The notes: generated from the letters alone by a model not told the origin. Counted from the stretch's first letter, positions 35,430 through 43,871 are shown. The stretch: 64,000 nucleotides of DNA from Prevotella denticola (GCF_900454835.1 NZ_UGTM01000001.1:496501-560500); one strand, 5' to 3'. A program made the numbers and translations.

Positions 35430-35867
35430 ATGTTACAGACAATTCTTTCAATTGCAGGGCGTCCAGGTCTTTACAAGCTGGTAAGCCGTGGTAAAATGAA
35501 TCTTATCGTTGAGGCTCTTGATGAAACCCACAAGCGCCAGCCAGCCTTCGCCACTGACCGTGTGACGAGCCTGGCAGATATTGCCATGTTCACTGATAGC
35601 GAGGACATTCCTCTGGGCGATGTGCTGGCAAAGGTACGTGACAAGGAAGGGGGCAAGGTCGCTTCGCTCAACTGGCGCAAGGCTTCTGCCAAGGAGTTGC
35701 AGGACTACTTTACTGAGGTTCTGCCCGACTTCGATCGTGACCGTGTACATTCCAGTGACATCAAGAAACTCCTTCAATGGTATGAGATTCTCGTCAAAGC
35801 AGGCATCACCAACTTCGAGGAAGAGATGAAACCGACAGAAGGGGATAACGTCGACGACAGGAAGTAA
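35430..35867 (+). CDS. DUF5606 protein
   Basis: 145 aa, a small conserved Bacteroidota family (DUF5606). Starts MLQTILSIAGRPGLYKLVSRG, with GKMNLIVEALDE and the helical end DIKKLLQWYEILVKAGI. The function is unknown. It regularly follows coaE in Bacteroidales and here closes the group, 27 bp after coaE and before a strong terminator. Confidence 0.88.
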   Translation: MLQTILSIAGRPGLYKLVSRGKMNLIVEALDETHKRQPAFATDRVTSLADIAMFTDSEDIPLGDVLAKVRDKEGGKVASLNWRKASAKELQDYFTEVLPDFDRDRVHSSDIKKLLQWYEILVKAGITNFEEEMKPTEGDNVDDRK

Positions 35868-35900
35868 AAACGCTTTCAGAGCGGAAAATTAAGACCATAA

Positions 35901-35934
35901 AAGCACCGTGAACCCGTTCACGGTGCTTTTTTTC
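35901..35934 (+). terminator. Terminator of the nusB-DUF5606 group
   Basis: Perfect 13-bp stem AAGCACCGTGAAC / GTTCACGGTGCTT with a CC loop and T tail. Confidence 0.95.
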
Positions 35935-35968
35935 TTGCCTGCTGTTTTCCCATGAGGCACCCGAATGG

Positions 35969-36049
35969 CCTGGACTCGGGATAAGTGGTATAGAGTTCTT
36001 CTGTTTTAATTACCAGCTTATTACAGACTTTTCTTATCCCGAGTTCAGG
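35969..36049. repeat. 17-bp inverted repeat pair in the intergenic region
   Basis: CCTGGACTCGGGATAAG (35969-35985) and CTTATCCCGAGTTCAGG (36033-36049) are inverted repeats with one mismatch, 47 bp apart. They lie between the nusB-group terminator and the DUF4846 stop. Could be the terminator of the minus-strand gene or a small element remnant. Confidence 0.5.
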
Positions 36050-36092
36050 TGAATAGGGTTCTTGAAACAAATCTTGCAGATACCTCTTATGC

Positions 36093-36923
36093 TTACCGGA
36101 AGCGTTTCGCATAGTTTCCACGGAAATACCAGCCAGGAGTCTCAAGGTATTTCACCTGCGGATTGATGCAGAACCACTGGTTGAAAATCTCAATTTCCTG
36201 TGCTGGGGTATATCCTTGTGCAAGCAGGTAGACGGCTTCTCCTGCCTTGTTGACGGCCTTGTCTACGACGATGACCGTATGTCCGGGATGACCGCCATTG
36301 ATGATCACATCGCCAACCTGCAGCTCCTTGCCGGTGACGGCGGACAGCTCCTTTTCCAGTGATGCCGTTCCGGCATAGGTGAAGACGATATTCAGATACT
36401 TGCGGAACGTCTTGTAGGAATAATCTGTTCCAGTGTCTTTGCTGTACCGACACTTCCACGTATGCTTGTCAATGTGGATTCGTTCGCCTTTTGCCCAACG
36501 GACATAGTCTGCCCGGAATCCGTTGGTGAAGTTGAAGTGTATCTTGTCATACTGCTTTGTCCGCCAGAGCCATACGGCTCTCAGATAGATGACCGCATCT
36601 GCACACTGGTCTGCAGCCCCATGGCCAAAGTCGACATCAACTACCGCTCCGTCATAGCTGTGCTGCTTGACGCTGCCATTATAATAATGCAGGTCGCTTC
36701 CGGCTTTCTTTAAGGGAAGATGGCGCAGGAATGAGGCGAAGGAACCCTCCGGAAGTTTCACCTTTTTGTAACCATGGGGTGGTGCCAGTCGTTGCGGTTT
36801 TTCTTTTCGAGACTGTTCGTCCAAGGTTTCCGGACTGTTCTGTCGTGGCTGTCCGTTGGTCTGTCCTGTGCAGGAGAGCAGGAATGCGGTCAGTATTACG
36901 GAGATTGTAAGTATCGTTCTCAT
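36093..36923 (-). CDS. DUF4846 lipoprotein
   Basis: 276 aa from the ATG at 36923. An upstream ATG at 36962 overlaps the -7 box TATATTTG (complement of 36960-36967), so it cannot be the start. Lipobox FLLSC (about residues 14-18). DUF4846 blocks: RLAPPHGYKKVKLPEGSFAS, VDVDFGHGAADQCADAVIYL, FTNGFRADYVRWAKG, GHTVIVVDKAVN and the end TPGWYFRGNYAKRF. Members are Bacteroidota surface or periplasmic proteins of unknown activity; the conserved Cys and His pattern hints at an enzyme. Confidence 0.85.
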   Translation of the reverse strand: MRTILTISVILTAFLLSCTGQTNGQPRQNSPETLDEQSRKEKPQRLAPPHGYKKVKLPEGSFASFLRHLPLKKAGSDLHYYNGSVKQHSYDGAVVDVDFGHGAADQCADAVIYLRAVWLWRTKQYDKIHFNFTNGFRADYVRWAKGERIHIDKHTWKCRYSKDTGTDYSYKTFRKYLNIVFTYAGTASLEKELSAVTGKELQVGDVIINGGHPGHTVIVVDKAVNKAGEAVYLLAQGYTPAQEIEIFNQWFCINPQVKYLETPGWYFRGNYAKRFR

Positions 36924-37126
36924 CGTTCTTTGTATGCTGAGTGTTATGGTCTTCATCTGCAAATATACGCAAAATCTCCTGACCAGTCAAGCTGACGTTG
37001 TTGAAAATCTCCGTCAAAGGTAGTCTTTGGGATCTTCCTGAAACGGATTGCAGACAGCTCTGCAAAGACTGGCGGATAACCCTCATAGACGCTCTGCGGC
37101 AACTTTGCACAGGATTCCGCATACAC

Positions 37127-37158
37127 AAAAGCCCCCGGACGCGGACACGTCCGGGGGC
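37127..37158 (-). terminator. Terminator of hsp20
   Basis: GC-rich 11-bp stem (37131-37141 with 37148-37158); on the minus strand it is followed by TTTTGTG. About 90 bp after the hsp20 stop. Confidence 0.7.
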
Positions 37159-37249
37159 AAATTCATTTCTAACGGAATCATCTCAATTCCTGCCTCCTCG
37201 TTTCTCACATTGAGGCCGGTGTCCCTCCATCAGAGAGCGGCATACGGCT

Positions 37250-37657
37250 TTAGTCTACTGTAATCTGACGTGCGACTTTCTGTTCCTGGACCTTGATCTT
37301 AGGCAGGACAACGGTCAGCACACCATTTGCGACACGGGCGGCAATCCCCTCTTTTTGGACATCATCCGGCAGAATCAGGGTCTGCTCGTACTTGCTGTAA
37401 GCGAACTCACGCCGCAGGTAGTGTCCCTTTTCTTCTTTCTCTTCGGCTTTCTTTTCCATTTTGATGGTCAGATCACCGTCGCTGTTGATGTTCACATCGA
37501 AATCGTCCTTGCTCAACCCCGGTGCTGCAAGCTCTACGGTGTAATCCTTGTCAGACTCCTGTACGTTGATGGCCGGTGCTGTCGCATTTGCCTTAGGCAT
37601 ATTAGCCGTGTTCAAAAAGTCATTGAAAACTTCTGGTAACCATGAATTTCTATACAT
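37250..37657 (-). CDS. hsp20: Small heat-shock protein Hsp20
   Basis: 135 aa. Short N-terminal region (NSWLPEVFNDFLNTAN), then the alpha-crystallin domain from INVQESDKDYTVELAAPGL to the ANGVLTVVLPKI end motif (about residues 30-125). Hsp20 oligomers hold unfolding proteins under stress. The C-terminal IxI-type tail is reduced. The upstream region has two GACA-N3-TGTC palindromes 21 bp apart, candidate heat-shock operator sites. Confidence 0.94.
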   Translation of the reverse strand: MYRNSWLPEVFNDFLNTANMPKANATAPAINVQESDKDYTVELAAPGLSKDDFDVNINSDGDLTIKMEKKAEEKEEKGHYLRREFAYSKYEQTLILPDDVQKEGIAARVANGVLTVVLPKIKVQEQKVARQITVD

Positions 37658-37738
37658 ATCTTAATCTCCTTTACTTTAGTTGTTTGTTAATGTTTTGTAC
37701 TGACTGTTCTGCAAGGAGCGTACCAGCGGGTTGCCTCT

Positions 37739-37770
37739 GACATTCTGTCTGCTTTGTGTGACAATTTGTC
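37739..37770 (-). promoter_or_regulatory. Twin GACA-N3-TGTC palindromes upstream of hsp20
   Basis: GACATTCTGTC (37739-37749) and GACAATTTGTC (37760-37770) are 11-bp palindromes whose starts are 21 bp apart, two helix turns. They are 82-113 bp upstream of the hsp20 ATG and just before the DUF488 stop. The spacing suggests one protein binding the same DNA face twice. Confidence 0.45.
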
Positions 37771-37790
37771 TTTTTCCTGTTCTTGAACCC

Positions 37791-38129
37791 TTATTCAGCC
37801 AATAATTCTTTCAGTACGACGGCATTGTTGCGTTCTTCGTCGTGAGCGGCAAAGAGCAGGGTAGCGTCGGGATGTTCCCTGAGAACAGCCCGGAGCTCGT
37901 CTAAGGCTCCGCTCCCGGCCAGCTCTGCACGATACCGTTGCTCGAACTCGGGGAATTTCTCCGGGTCGTGTCCGAACCACTTGCGCAGTTCATTGCTCGG
38001 CGCAACCGACTTCAGCCAGAGGTCGATCTGCGCTTTTTCTTTACTGATGCCCCGCGGCCACAACCGGTCGACGAGGATACGATAACCGTCGGATTCTTCC
38101 GCCGGTGCGTAGGCACGTTTGATTTTCAT
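37791..38129 (-). CDS. DUF488 family protein
   Basis: 112 aa, the short DUF488 (YeaO-like) form. Starts MKIKRAYAPAEESDGYRILVDRLWPRGI with the family signature DRLWPRG (about residues 22-28), then LWLKSVAPSNELRKWFGHDPEKF and a DATLLFAAHDEERN end. No established function. It is 4 bp downstream of the hemerythrin-like gene and is probably cotranscribed with it. Confidence 0.9.
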   Translation of the reverse strand: MKIKRAYAPAEESDGYRILVDRLWPRGISKEKAQIDLWLKSVAPSNELRKWFGHDPEKFPEFEQRYRAELAGSGALDELRAVLREHPDATLLFAAHDEERNNAVVLKELLAE

Positions 38130-38133
38130 TGTC

Positions 38134-38658
38134 TTATTCCAGTTTTAGTGCTCTTGGAAAGATGATCATGTTCTCCACATAGACGTGTTCGAGAAGATAG
38201 TCACGGAACCGGCGCAGGTCGGCAAGAACCTTCCCGTATTCCGGCTCGGCATCCGCAGGCGCAGTGTAGTTGTTTGTGAGTACGGCAATCCGCCCGTGGC
38301 GTTCAATCTCGTCGCTATGGTCTGCCATCATCGCATCGATGGGGTACTGGATCGTGCCGCAATGGAACGGCATGTGCTCCTGTCCCAGCTCCGAAGCGTG
38401 GAAGAGGTCGATGATGAAAGGGAAGAGTACGTTCTCTTCTTTCTGACAGTGTACGTCGAGGTCGGCAACGCTGTTGCGGAAGTGGTCTGCCACACGGTCC
38501 AGTTCCGGGTGTGTGGCAGCAAGTTCGTCCAGTCTGCCCAGCAGCTCGTTCCCATACTTGCGTGTGTTCCGGTGATGGAACTTCAGAACATAGTCGACAA
38601 GCAGGTCGAGGTCCCATGTCTCAAAGGGAATTGCAGGTTTAAATGATGTTTCTGACAT
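38134..38658 (-). CDS. Hemerythrin-like di-iron protein
   Basis: 174 aa from the ATG at 38658; a longer frame upstream crosses the TACCTTTG -7 box (complement of 38676-38683) and is rejected. A four-helix HHE domain with the iron ligands: FHHRNTRKYG, HFRNSVADLDVHCQKEENVLFPF, MMADHSDEIERHG and EHVYVENMIIFPRAL. The family resembles the C-terminal part of Ric/ScdA, which repairs iron-sulfur clusters after nitric-oxide or oxidative stress. Divergent from a Crp/Fnr regulator, which probably controls it. Confidence 0.85.
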   Translation of the reverse strand: MSETSFKPAIPFETWDLDLLVDYVLKFHHRNTRKYGNELLGRLDELAATHPELDRVADHFRNSVADLDVHCQKEENVLFPFIIDLFHASELGQEHMPFHCGTIQYPIDAMMADHSDEIERHGRIAVLTNNYTAPADAEPEYGKVLADLRRFRDYLLEHVYVENMIIFPRALKLE

Positions 38659-38782
38659 ATTGTTTGATTTTTCGACAAAGGTATATGGATTATCTGTATT
38701 ATGAGGTAACATTTGTGTCCGTGAGAGATTAAAGTTGGTTAAAACATGAGTATTACGGGGAAAAATGCTAACTTTGCACACC

Positions 38783-39454
38783 ATGGAAGATAAAGTTATG
38801 AAGTCGCTCCGGACCTGTCCGCTCTTTGCCGGGATGAGCGATGTTGAGATAGAACTGACCCTGGACAATGTGCCCCACCAGCTGGTCTCGCTGCCTGCCC
38901 ATGAGGTCTATGCACTGGCAGGCATGCCCTGCCGCCATGTTGATATTGTGGTAAGTGGCTTCCTGATCTGCCGTATGGCGGCCCTTTCGGGGAAGCAGGT
39001 TGAGGTGAGCCGTCTGCGCAGCGGCAATCTTGTTGCGCCGGCCTTCGTGTTCTCAAAGGACCGCAGTCTGCCGGTGAGTGTGGAGACAGACGGGAAGGTC
39101 GACCTGTTCCGTATGCAGCCTGAGGCACTGAAGACGCTGATGGACACGGATGAGACCATCCGTATGAATTTTATCCGTATCCTGTCGAATATCGATGTCT
39201 TCCTGACGCGTAAGATGAAGATACTCAGTCTTTTCACGGTACGGGAGAAAGTAGCCTACCTCCTTCTTGAAAGAGCAGGGGAACAAGGCAGCGACGAGAT
39301 CCATCTTGAACGGTCCCGGCAGGAGATAGCCGACTCGTTCGGCATTCAGAAGTTCTCCCTTCTCAGAGTCCTGTCCGATCTGGAGAAAGAGGGCGTCATA
39401 GAAATCAAGGGGAAGAACATCAAGATTCTCGACCGCCATAAGCTGTCCCGGTAG
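38783..39454 (+). CDS. Crp/Fnr family transcription regulator
   Basis: 223 aa. N-terminal cyclic-nucleotide-binding-like beta barrel (CPLFAGMSDVEIELTL, GFLICRM), a long dimer helix (IRMNFIRILSNIDVFL) and a C-terminal winged helix (SRQEIADSFGIQKFSLLRVLSDLEKEGVIEIKGKNIKILD). No Fnr-type cysteine cluster. The -7 box TAACTTTG (38769-38776) ends 6 bp before the ATG at 38783; initiation at the ATG at 38798 would leave a more normal leader. Divergent from the hemerythrin-like gene, so a nitrosative or oxygen-stress regulator is likely. Confidence 0.87.
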   Translation: MEDKVMKSLRTCPLFAGMSDVEIELTLDNVPHQLVSLPAHEVYALAGMPCRHVDIVVSGFLICRMAALSGKQVEVSRLRSGNLVAPAFVFSKDRSLPVSVETDGKVDLFRMQPEALKTLMDTDETIRMNFIRILSNIDVFLTRKMKILSLFTVREKVAYLLLERAGEQGSDEIHLERSRQEIADSFGIQKFSLLRVLSDLEKEGVIEIKGKNIKILDRHKLSR

Positions 39455-39600
39455 ATGCATGGTCCGCTGTCCGCTTTCAGGAAGGAGAAAGGACTGGCTT
39501 GTCTGAAAGGCGGAAATCCAATAGAAGTGATTTATGGAATCGGTTTGTATTTGAACGGCCATGACGGTCGTATCAGGAGACGTTTTACTGTTCGGGAAAG

Positions 39601-40527
39601 ATGACACTGAATGTTTTATGGATTCTTGTGGGTATAGCCCTTGTGTTATGGGGAGCTGACCGCCTGACGGACGGTGCGGTGGCTGTGGCAGAGCAGATGC
39701 GGGTGCCGCAGATTGTCATCGGGCTGACCGTCGTGGCGATGGGGACGAGTATGCCCGAGTTCTGTGTGAGCCTTGTTTCGGCATTGAAAGGGACTCCCGA
39801 TCTGGCGGTGGGTAACATCGTCGGGTCCGACATCTTCAACACTTTACTCATCGTAGGTGTGTCGGCACTGACAGCACCGATGGCCATCCTGAAGAATACT
39901 GTCAGGAAGGACATTCCCTTTTCCCTTGTTGCATCAGCCGTATTGCTGATCATGTGTCTTGACGGAGAAATCGGCAGGGGGGATGCCGCTGTTCTGTTTG
40001 TGCTCTTTCTCACCTTTATGTACATGACGATCAAGGAAGCCGGAACGGAGGAGGAGGCCGGGGGTGACAGCGACAGGAAGAAGCCGCAGGCAGCATGGCT
40101 TTCGGCAGTGTGGATTGTCGTCGGCCTGGCGTGCCTGATAGGCGGCAGCAATCTTTTTGTTGAAGGAGCGACGGGAGTGGCTGCAAGTCTAGGTGTTTCG
40201 GAGGCCGTTATCGGTCTGACAATCGTTGCCGGTGGTACGTCTCTTCCGGAACTGGCGACGAGTGTCGTCTCGGCCCGCAAGGGAAACAGCGGCATAGCTG
40301 TCGGAAATGTCCTCGGATCCAATGTGTTCAATATCCTTGCCATCCTCGGTGTTACCGGAATGATAACCCCTATGAAGCTCCGGGGGATTACCATGACCGA
40401 CCTGTCCATGCTGGTGGTCTCTGTGATACTTCTGTGGCTCTTCTCTTTTACCAGGTACAGGATTGAGAGATGGGAAGGTGCCGTGCTGACGGCAGTGTTC
40501 GTGGGGTATATGTGTTATTTGGTGTGA
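39601..40527 (+). CDS. Sodium/calcium exchanger family protein (YrbG-like)
   Basis: 308 aa, CaCA family. Ten membrane segments in two inverted halves, each with an alpha repeat: GTSMPEFCVSLVSALKG with GNIVGSDIFNTL (about residues 50-80), and GGTSLPELATSVVSARKG with GNVLGSNVFNIL (about 205-245). The glutamates and the GS(D/N)xFN motifs line the ion path. A charged loop (EEEAGGDSDRKKPQ) separates the halves. Convergent with the exonuclease gene; array C lies between. Confidence 0.9.
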   Translation: MTLNVLWILVGIALVLWGADRLTDGAVAVAEQMRVPQIVIGLTVVAMGTSMPEFCVSLVSALKGTPDLAVGNIVGSDIFNTLLIVGVSALTAPMAILKNTVRKDIPFSLVASAVLLIMCLDGEIGRGDAAVLFVLFLTFMYMTIKEAGTEEEAGGDSDRKKPQAAWLSAVWIVVGLACLIGGSNLFVEGATGVAASLGVSEAVIGLTIVAGGTSLPELATSVVSARKGNSGIAVGNVLGSNVFNILAILGVTGMITPMKLRGITMTDLSMLVVSVILLWLFSFTRYRIERWEGAVLTAVFVGYMCYLV

Positions 40528-40558
40528 AAGCCCTCTGGGCCGGCTTGCGCATGAAGAA

Positions 40559-40641
40559 TTCCCGGCCGCTGGGAACACGGTTCCCAGCAGCCGGGAATGT
40601 CGTTCCCAACGGTCGGGAACTGTGTTCCAGACGGCTGGGAA
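40559..40641. repeat. Four-unit 22-bp palindromic array, copy C (TTCCC/GGGAA type)
   Basis: Units at 40559, 40581, 40603 and 40625, exactly 22 bp apart. Cores are TTCCCGGCCGCTGGGAA, TTCCCAGCAGCCGGGAA, TTCCCAACGGTCGGGAA and TTCCAGACGGCTGGGAA. Consensus TTCCCRRCNGYYGGGAA. Between convergent genes. Confidence 0.88.
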
Positions 40642-40704
40642 TACCGTTGATTACCGATACTGCCGGAGAAGACAGACTGGAATCCCGGTCTTCCAGTCAG
40701 CATA

Positions 40705-41196
40705 CTATAGAATCTCTCTTGCTATCCATGCGCAGGCTTCGGCATCGGCGAGAGCATGGTGGTGCCGGGAGAGATCGTAGCCGCAGGCTGCTGAGACAGT
40801 GTGCAGCTGGTGGTTGGAAAGGTGAGGAAAGACACGCCGTGCTGCCCTTAGCGTGTCAAGGAACTCATAGTCAGGATAGTCCATCCGGTAGGTTTGAAAG
40901 CATGCCTGCAGGCATCCCTTGTCGAACGGAGCATTGTGTGCCACAAGCGGAAGTCCCTCGATGAGCGGTTCTATCCTTGCCCATACCTTGCTGAAGACCG
41001 GAGCACCGTCGGTATCTTCGCGTGTCAGCCCGTGAACCTGTGTACACCGCCATTGGTAGTAGTTCGGTTCAGGATGGACGAGAGAATAGAACGTGTCTGC
41101 AACCTCTCCGCCCCTTACGATTACGACTCCCACCGAGCAGACACTGCTGCGCTCGAAATTGGCCGTCTCGAAATCAATTGCTGCAAAGTTCTGCAT
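40705..41196 (-). CDS. DnaQ-like DEDDh 3'-5' exonuclease
   Basis: 163 aa from the ATG at 41196; an upstream ATG at 41241 overlaps the -7 box TATATTTG (complement of 41239-41246). Exo I FAAIDFETANF (Asp and Glu), Exo II PLVAHNAPFDKGCL, Exo III with HHALADAEACA (His and Asp). Stand-alone exonucleases of this type may proofread for Pol III or trim RNA or DNA; which one here is not known. No BRCT or polymerase domain attached. Confidence 0.88.
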   Translation of the reverse strand: MQNFAAIDFETANFERSSVCSVGVVIVRGGEVADTFYSLVHPEPNYYQWRCTQVHGLTREDTDGAPVFSKVWARIEPLIEGLPLVAHNAPFDKGCLQACFQTYRMDYPDYEFLDTLRAARRVFPHLSNHQLHTVSAACGYDLSRHHHALADAEACAWIAREIL

Positions 41197-41316
41197 AATC
41201 TCCTGTAAAGCGTTTGAGGTCTCTGTTTGTTTTTTCTGCAAATATACGTCTTTTCAAAGTAAAACTAAGAGCTTTACCCAAGATTCTTCCTGCTTTTCGG
41301 TAAAAAAGACTGAGCA

Positions 41317-42330
41317 TTATCTCAAAAAGGGAACACGCCGGATAACTGCCTGGGCAAGACGGCTGATCGGAAGGGATACGCCATAACTGATCGCAATCAG
41401 GATGACATAAATCACCAGCGGATATCTGAAACCATAGATGAAGTCGTGGAACAGATGATAGCAGAAATAGGAATGGGTGAGCCACATGACCATGGAATGT
41501 CTGCCCATTGTTATAAGGAATCGTCTGGTCATGCCGTTGATGTTTATGTGTGATAAAAGGTATATGTAGGAGAATTCAAACAGATAAGAGGTTGCTGCGC
41601 TTGAAATAAGACAGTTTACGATGAATAGAGAAAACAGCAGAATGGAGGTAACTGTCCTGTGTGAATGCAGGAAAGGAGAAGAGGCCCTTCCTTTCTCTGT
41701 CTGACGATGGAACGCTGCGCCGATTGCAAAAGGGAACAGCACGTCGAAGTAGGTCAATACATAGCTGTACCATTCTGTATATGCCTTGGCAGGTGCAACA
41801 TACCGGCTGATGACATAGCAGCTCACCATATACAATCCCCATGAAATGATGAGACTTCTGGCAATTCCTATCCTGTCCATGCATCTGAAGATCTGCATGG
41901 ATGTCAGTGAGAGCAGCATATAGGGAAAAAGAAACCATGTCTCGGAATTATAACTGCTGCTTAGGCTCGTTACGTTCATGAGGACATCTGTGGGACTTCC
42001 GGGATAACGTTCAGGTCTTACGAAACACCCGACGCTGACGAAGACCAGCAGAGTAATCCAGTAATGGATGTACAGTTTCAAAAGCCTTTTAAACTGGTTT
42101 TTGAGGGAAAGAGTGCCATGGAAATTAATGTAGCTTAGTCCATAGCCGCTCAGCATCAGGAAAATACCGACAGGGCTACATGCACGGCTGACGATGTAGA
42201 CAAGTGGTTTCCCATCGAGATAAACCATTGGTCTACAGTAGTCCCCCAGGCTGGGATTATTGAACAGATGTAGAAACAGCATCATCAGGATTGCCACGCC
42301 TTTCAGCAGGGCCGTCTGTTCTTTTGTCAT
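41317..42330 (-). CDS. Acyltransferase family 3 membrane protein
   Basis: 337 aa from the ATG at 42330. A longer frame upstream continues into the IS end and is rejected. About ten membrane segments; N-terminal KGVAILMMLFLHLFN with the family's conserved His, then SRACSPVGIFLMLSGYGLSY. Such enzymes O-acetylate surface polysaccharide or peptidoglycan. The IS is inserted 67 bp upstream of the ATG, so native expression is probably changed. Confidence 0.82.
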   Translation of the reverse strand: MTKEQTALLKGVAILMMLFLHLFNNPSLGDYCRPMVYLDGKPLVYIVSRACSPVGIFLMLSGYGLSYINFHGTLSLKNQFKRLLKLYIHYWITLLVFVSVGCFVRPERYPGSPTDVLMNVTSLSSSYNSETWFLFPYMLLSLTSMQIFRCMDRIGIARSLIISWGLYMVSCYVISRYVAPAKAYTEWYSYVLTYFDVLFPFAIGAAFHRQTEKGRASSPFLHSHRTVTSILLFSLFIVNCLISSAATSYLFEFSYIYLLSHININGMTRRFLITMGRHSMVMWLTHSYFCYHLFHDFIYGFRYPLVIYVILIAISYGVSLPISRLAQAVIRRVPFLR

Positions 42331-42434
42331 TGCATTAAACCGTTTAATGCGATGCCTTGTACCCAAATCGCGAAGGTCACAGCCAAGTACCTGTATGGGG
42401 TCAGTCCTAAAACCCAGTTGCAAACCTACTTCTC

Positions 42435-43427
42435 TTAAGCACACAATTTCATAAGCCTATATAAAAAGAAAGGAATATCTGTGACTCCTCTGAACTGTGC
42501 CCTGAATGCCTTAACCTTGGCATTGAATGACTCAGCATTTGCATTTGTTGCTCTGTTTACAAAGAAATTGAGTATGGTTTGATAATGATTTTCAAACGTG
42601 TCAATCACCGTGTAGAAATTGTCCACTCCCAGCTCTTCAACCTCATTGAACCATTTAGCCAGCTTCAGTCTTGCAGCATCCTTGATGCTCTTGATGTTAT
42701 AAATATCGGTAAGTTTCATAGCCAGATCATATGCCTTTTTCAGTGTAGGATAATGTTCAAAGATGATTTCCGCCCTGGCTTTCTGTGCTTCAGTCCACTT
42801 GGTCCTGTGCTTGGTCAATATGAACTTTGCCCTGGCGAGCAACTGCTTACGCGTGTCACCATTGCTGTATCTAAATGGTATATATTCCTTTCCCTCACTT
42901 TTAGCTTCTTTTATCTCCTCATTCTCTTTATCCCTTGCCATCCACCGGTAAGCGATACGCATGTCATCCAGAGCATCATAATACAGTTTCTGCACATGAA
43001 ACCTGTCATTGGTAATGAGTGCTTTGGGAAAAACGGCACGGGCTATGCGCATCATCGAAGATGACAAATCAAGTGTTATCTCTTTGACAGTCTTTCGTTT
43101 GGACAGGTCTATCTTCTTGACAACCTGAATAACGTCCTCTGCCTTGGTCCCTTTAACCACAGCCACTAAAGTTCCATTTCTGCCCTTTCCCGCCTTGTTG
43201 GTCAGAAAAGTATAGACCTCGCCACTGCTTAGACAGGTCTCATCAATACTTAGACTCTCACCTATGTTATTTTCAAACAATAGCCAGTCTTGAGCATGAT
43301 CCAACTGATCCCAGCTGCGGTAGTCACTGAAATGTTCCTTGTACTGTGTGGATAACTGCTTGCCATTTACGCCATAGTGCGCACCGATGCTTGCGATGCT
43401 CTCTGCAGTGGACTCAATTCTATTCTT
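42435..43427 (-). CDS. ISAon1-like transposase, catalytic part
   Basis: Open frame of about 330 codons, DDE transposase of the ISL3-like group: SIDETCLSSGEVYTFLTNKAG (first Asp), SSMMRIARAVFPKALITNDRFH (second Asp) and the late NANAESFNAKVKAFRAQFRG with the Glu. No ATG at the beginning: conserved sequence (ESTAESIAS) starts immediately after an in-frame TAA at 43428-43430. The frame is +1 to the upstream frame, which ends at a T6A4 run, so it is probably translated by frameshifting, or from a non-ATG codon. Confidence 0.88.
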   Translation of the reverse strand, partial: KNRIESTAESIASIGAHYGVNGKQLSTQYKEHFSDYRSWDQLDHAQDWLLFENNIGESLSIDETCLSSGEVYTFLTNKAGKGRNGTLVAVVKGTKAEDVIQVVKKIDLSKRKTVKEITLDLSSSMMRIARAVFPKALITNDRFHVQKLYYDALDDMRIAYRWMARDKENEEIKEAKSEGKEYIPFRYSNGDTRKQLLARAKFILTKHRTKWTEAQKARAEIIFEHYPTLKKAYDLAMKLTDIYNIKSIKDAARLKLAKWFNEVEELGVDNFYTVIDTFENHYQTILNFFVNRATNANAESFNAKVKAFRAQFRGVTDIPFFLYRLMKLCA

Positions 43428-43764
43428 TTAAAAAAGAAACGAACTCGGGGGATAGTTTACTGCCCTCAGCCGTCAAGTCATCATATGAATAAGTAAATAT
43501 CTCTCCGTTGGAACTGTCACGCCACTTGCGTCGGCGAACATGGAGGTAGACGGCTTTGCCACGAAGAGGAAAGTCCTGAATTACACGCTCGCTGGTAAAA
43601 CCATAACTGCTTACAGTGCCTAACTTATGGTCTGACTTTTCCATAAAGTTACGCTCGTCAAGCCAAAAGTCAAACTGGGAAACACCCTCTTGAATATCGA
43701 CAACATCAAAGTAGTCGGCAAGTACATCTGGAAAGATGCAACGTAATAGTTGGTCACTCTTCAT
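43420..43764 (-). CDS. ISAon1-like transposase, N-terminal region protein
   Basis: 114 aa beginning MKSDQLLRCIFPDVLADYFDV. Corresponds to the small first frame of ISAon1-like elements, which carries a zinc-finger/DNA-binding part (VYLHVRRRKWRD near the end). Overlaps the catalytic frame by a few bases. Terminates at TAG 43420-43422, right after the T6A4 run. Confidence 0.82.
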   Translation of the reverse strand: MKSDQLLRCIFPDVLADYFDVVDIQEGVSQFDFWLDERNFMEKSDHKLGTVSSYGFTSERVIQDFPLRGKAVYLHVRRRKWRDSSNGEIFTYSYDDLTAEGSKLSPEFVSFLKE

Positions 43765-43871
43765 GATGCAAAGGTAATAAATACTTATGAAATTATGCGC
43801 TTAAGAGAAGTAGGTTTGCAACTGGGGTTTAGGACTGACCCCCTGTATGTGAAGCGTGGACATTGTCATCC

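Larger units (their letters stand above)
42398..43841 (-). mobile_element. ISAon1-like insertion sequence, complete
   Basis: 1444 bp with terminal inverted repeats of about 44 bp (42398-42441 and 43798-43841; ends GGGTCAGTCC / GGACTGACCC; one mismatch). The 8-bp direct repeat CCTGTATG flanks both sides (42390-42397 and 43842-43849), the target duplication of a recent insertion; 8 bp is typical of ISL3-like elements. Two minus-strand frames code for the transposase. The stop of the transposase lies inside the left inverted repeat. Confidence 0.93.

Noticed and set aside
35918-36145. 75-codon minus-strand frame over the terminator and the 17-bp inverted repeat
   Set aside because: Overlaps the DUF4846 gene in another frame and contains the terminator stem.
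40559-40641. CRISPR array
   Set aside because: Units are palindromic and contiguous with 22-bp period; there are no 30-bp unique spacers and no cas genes in the window.
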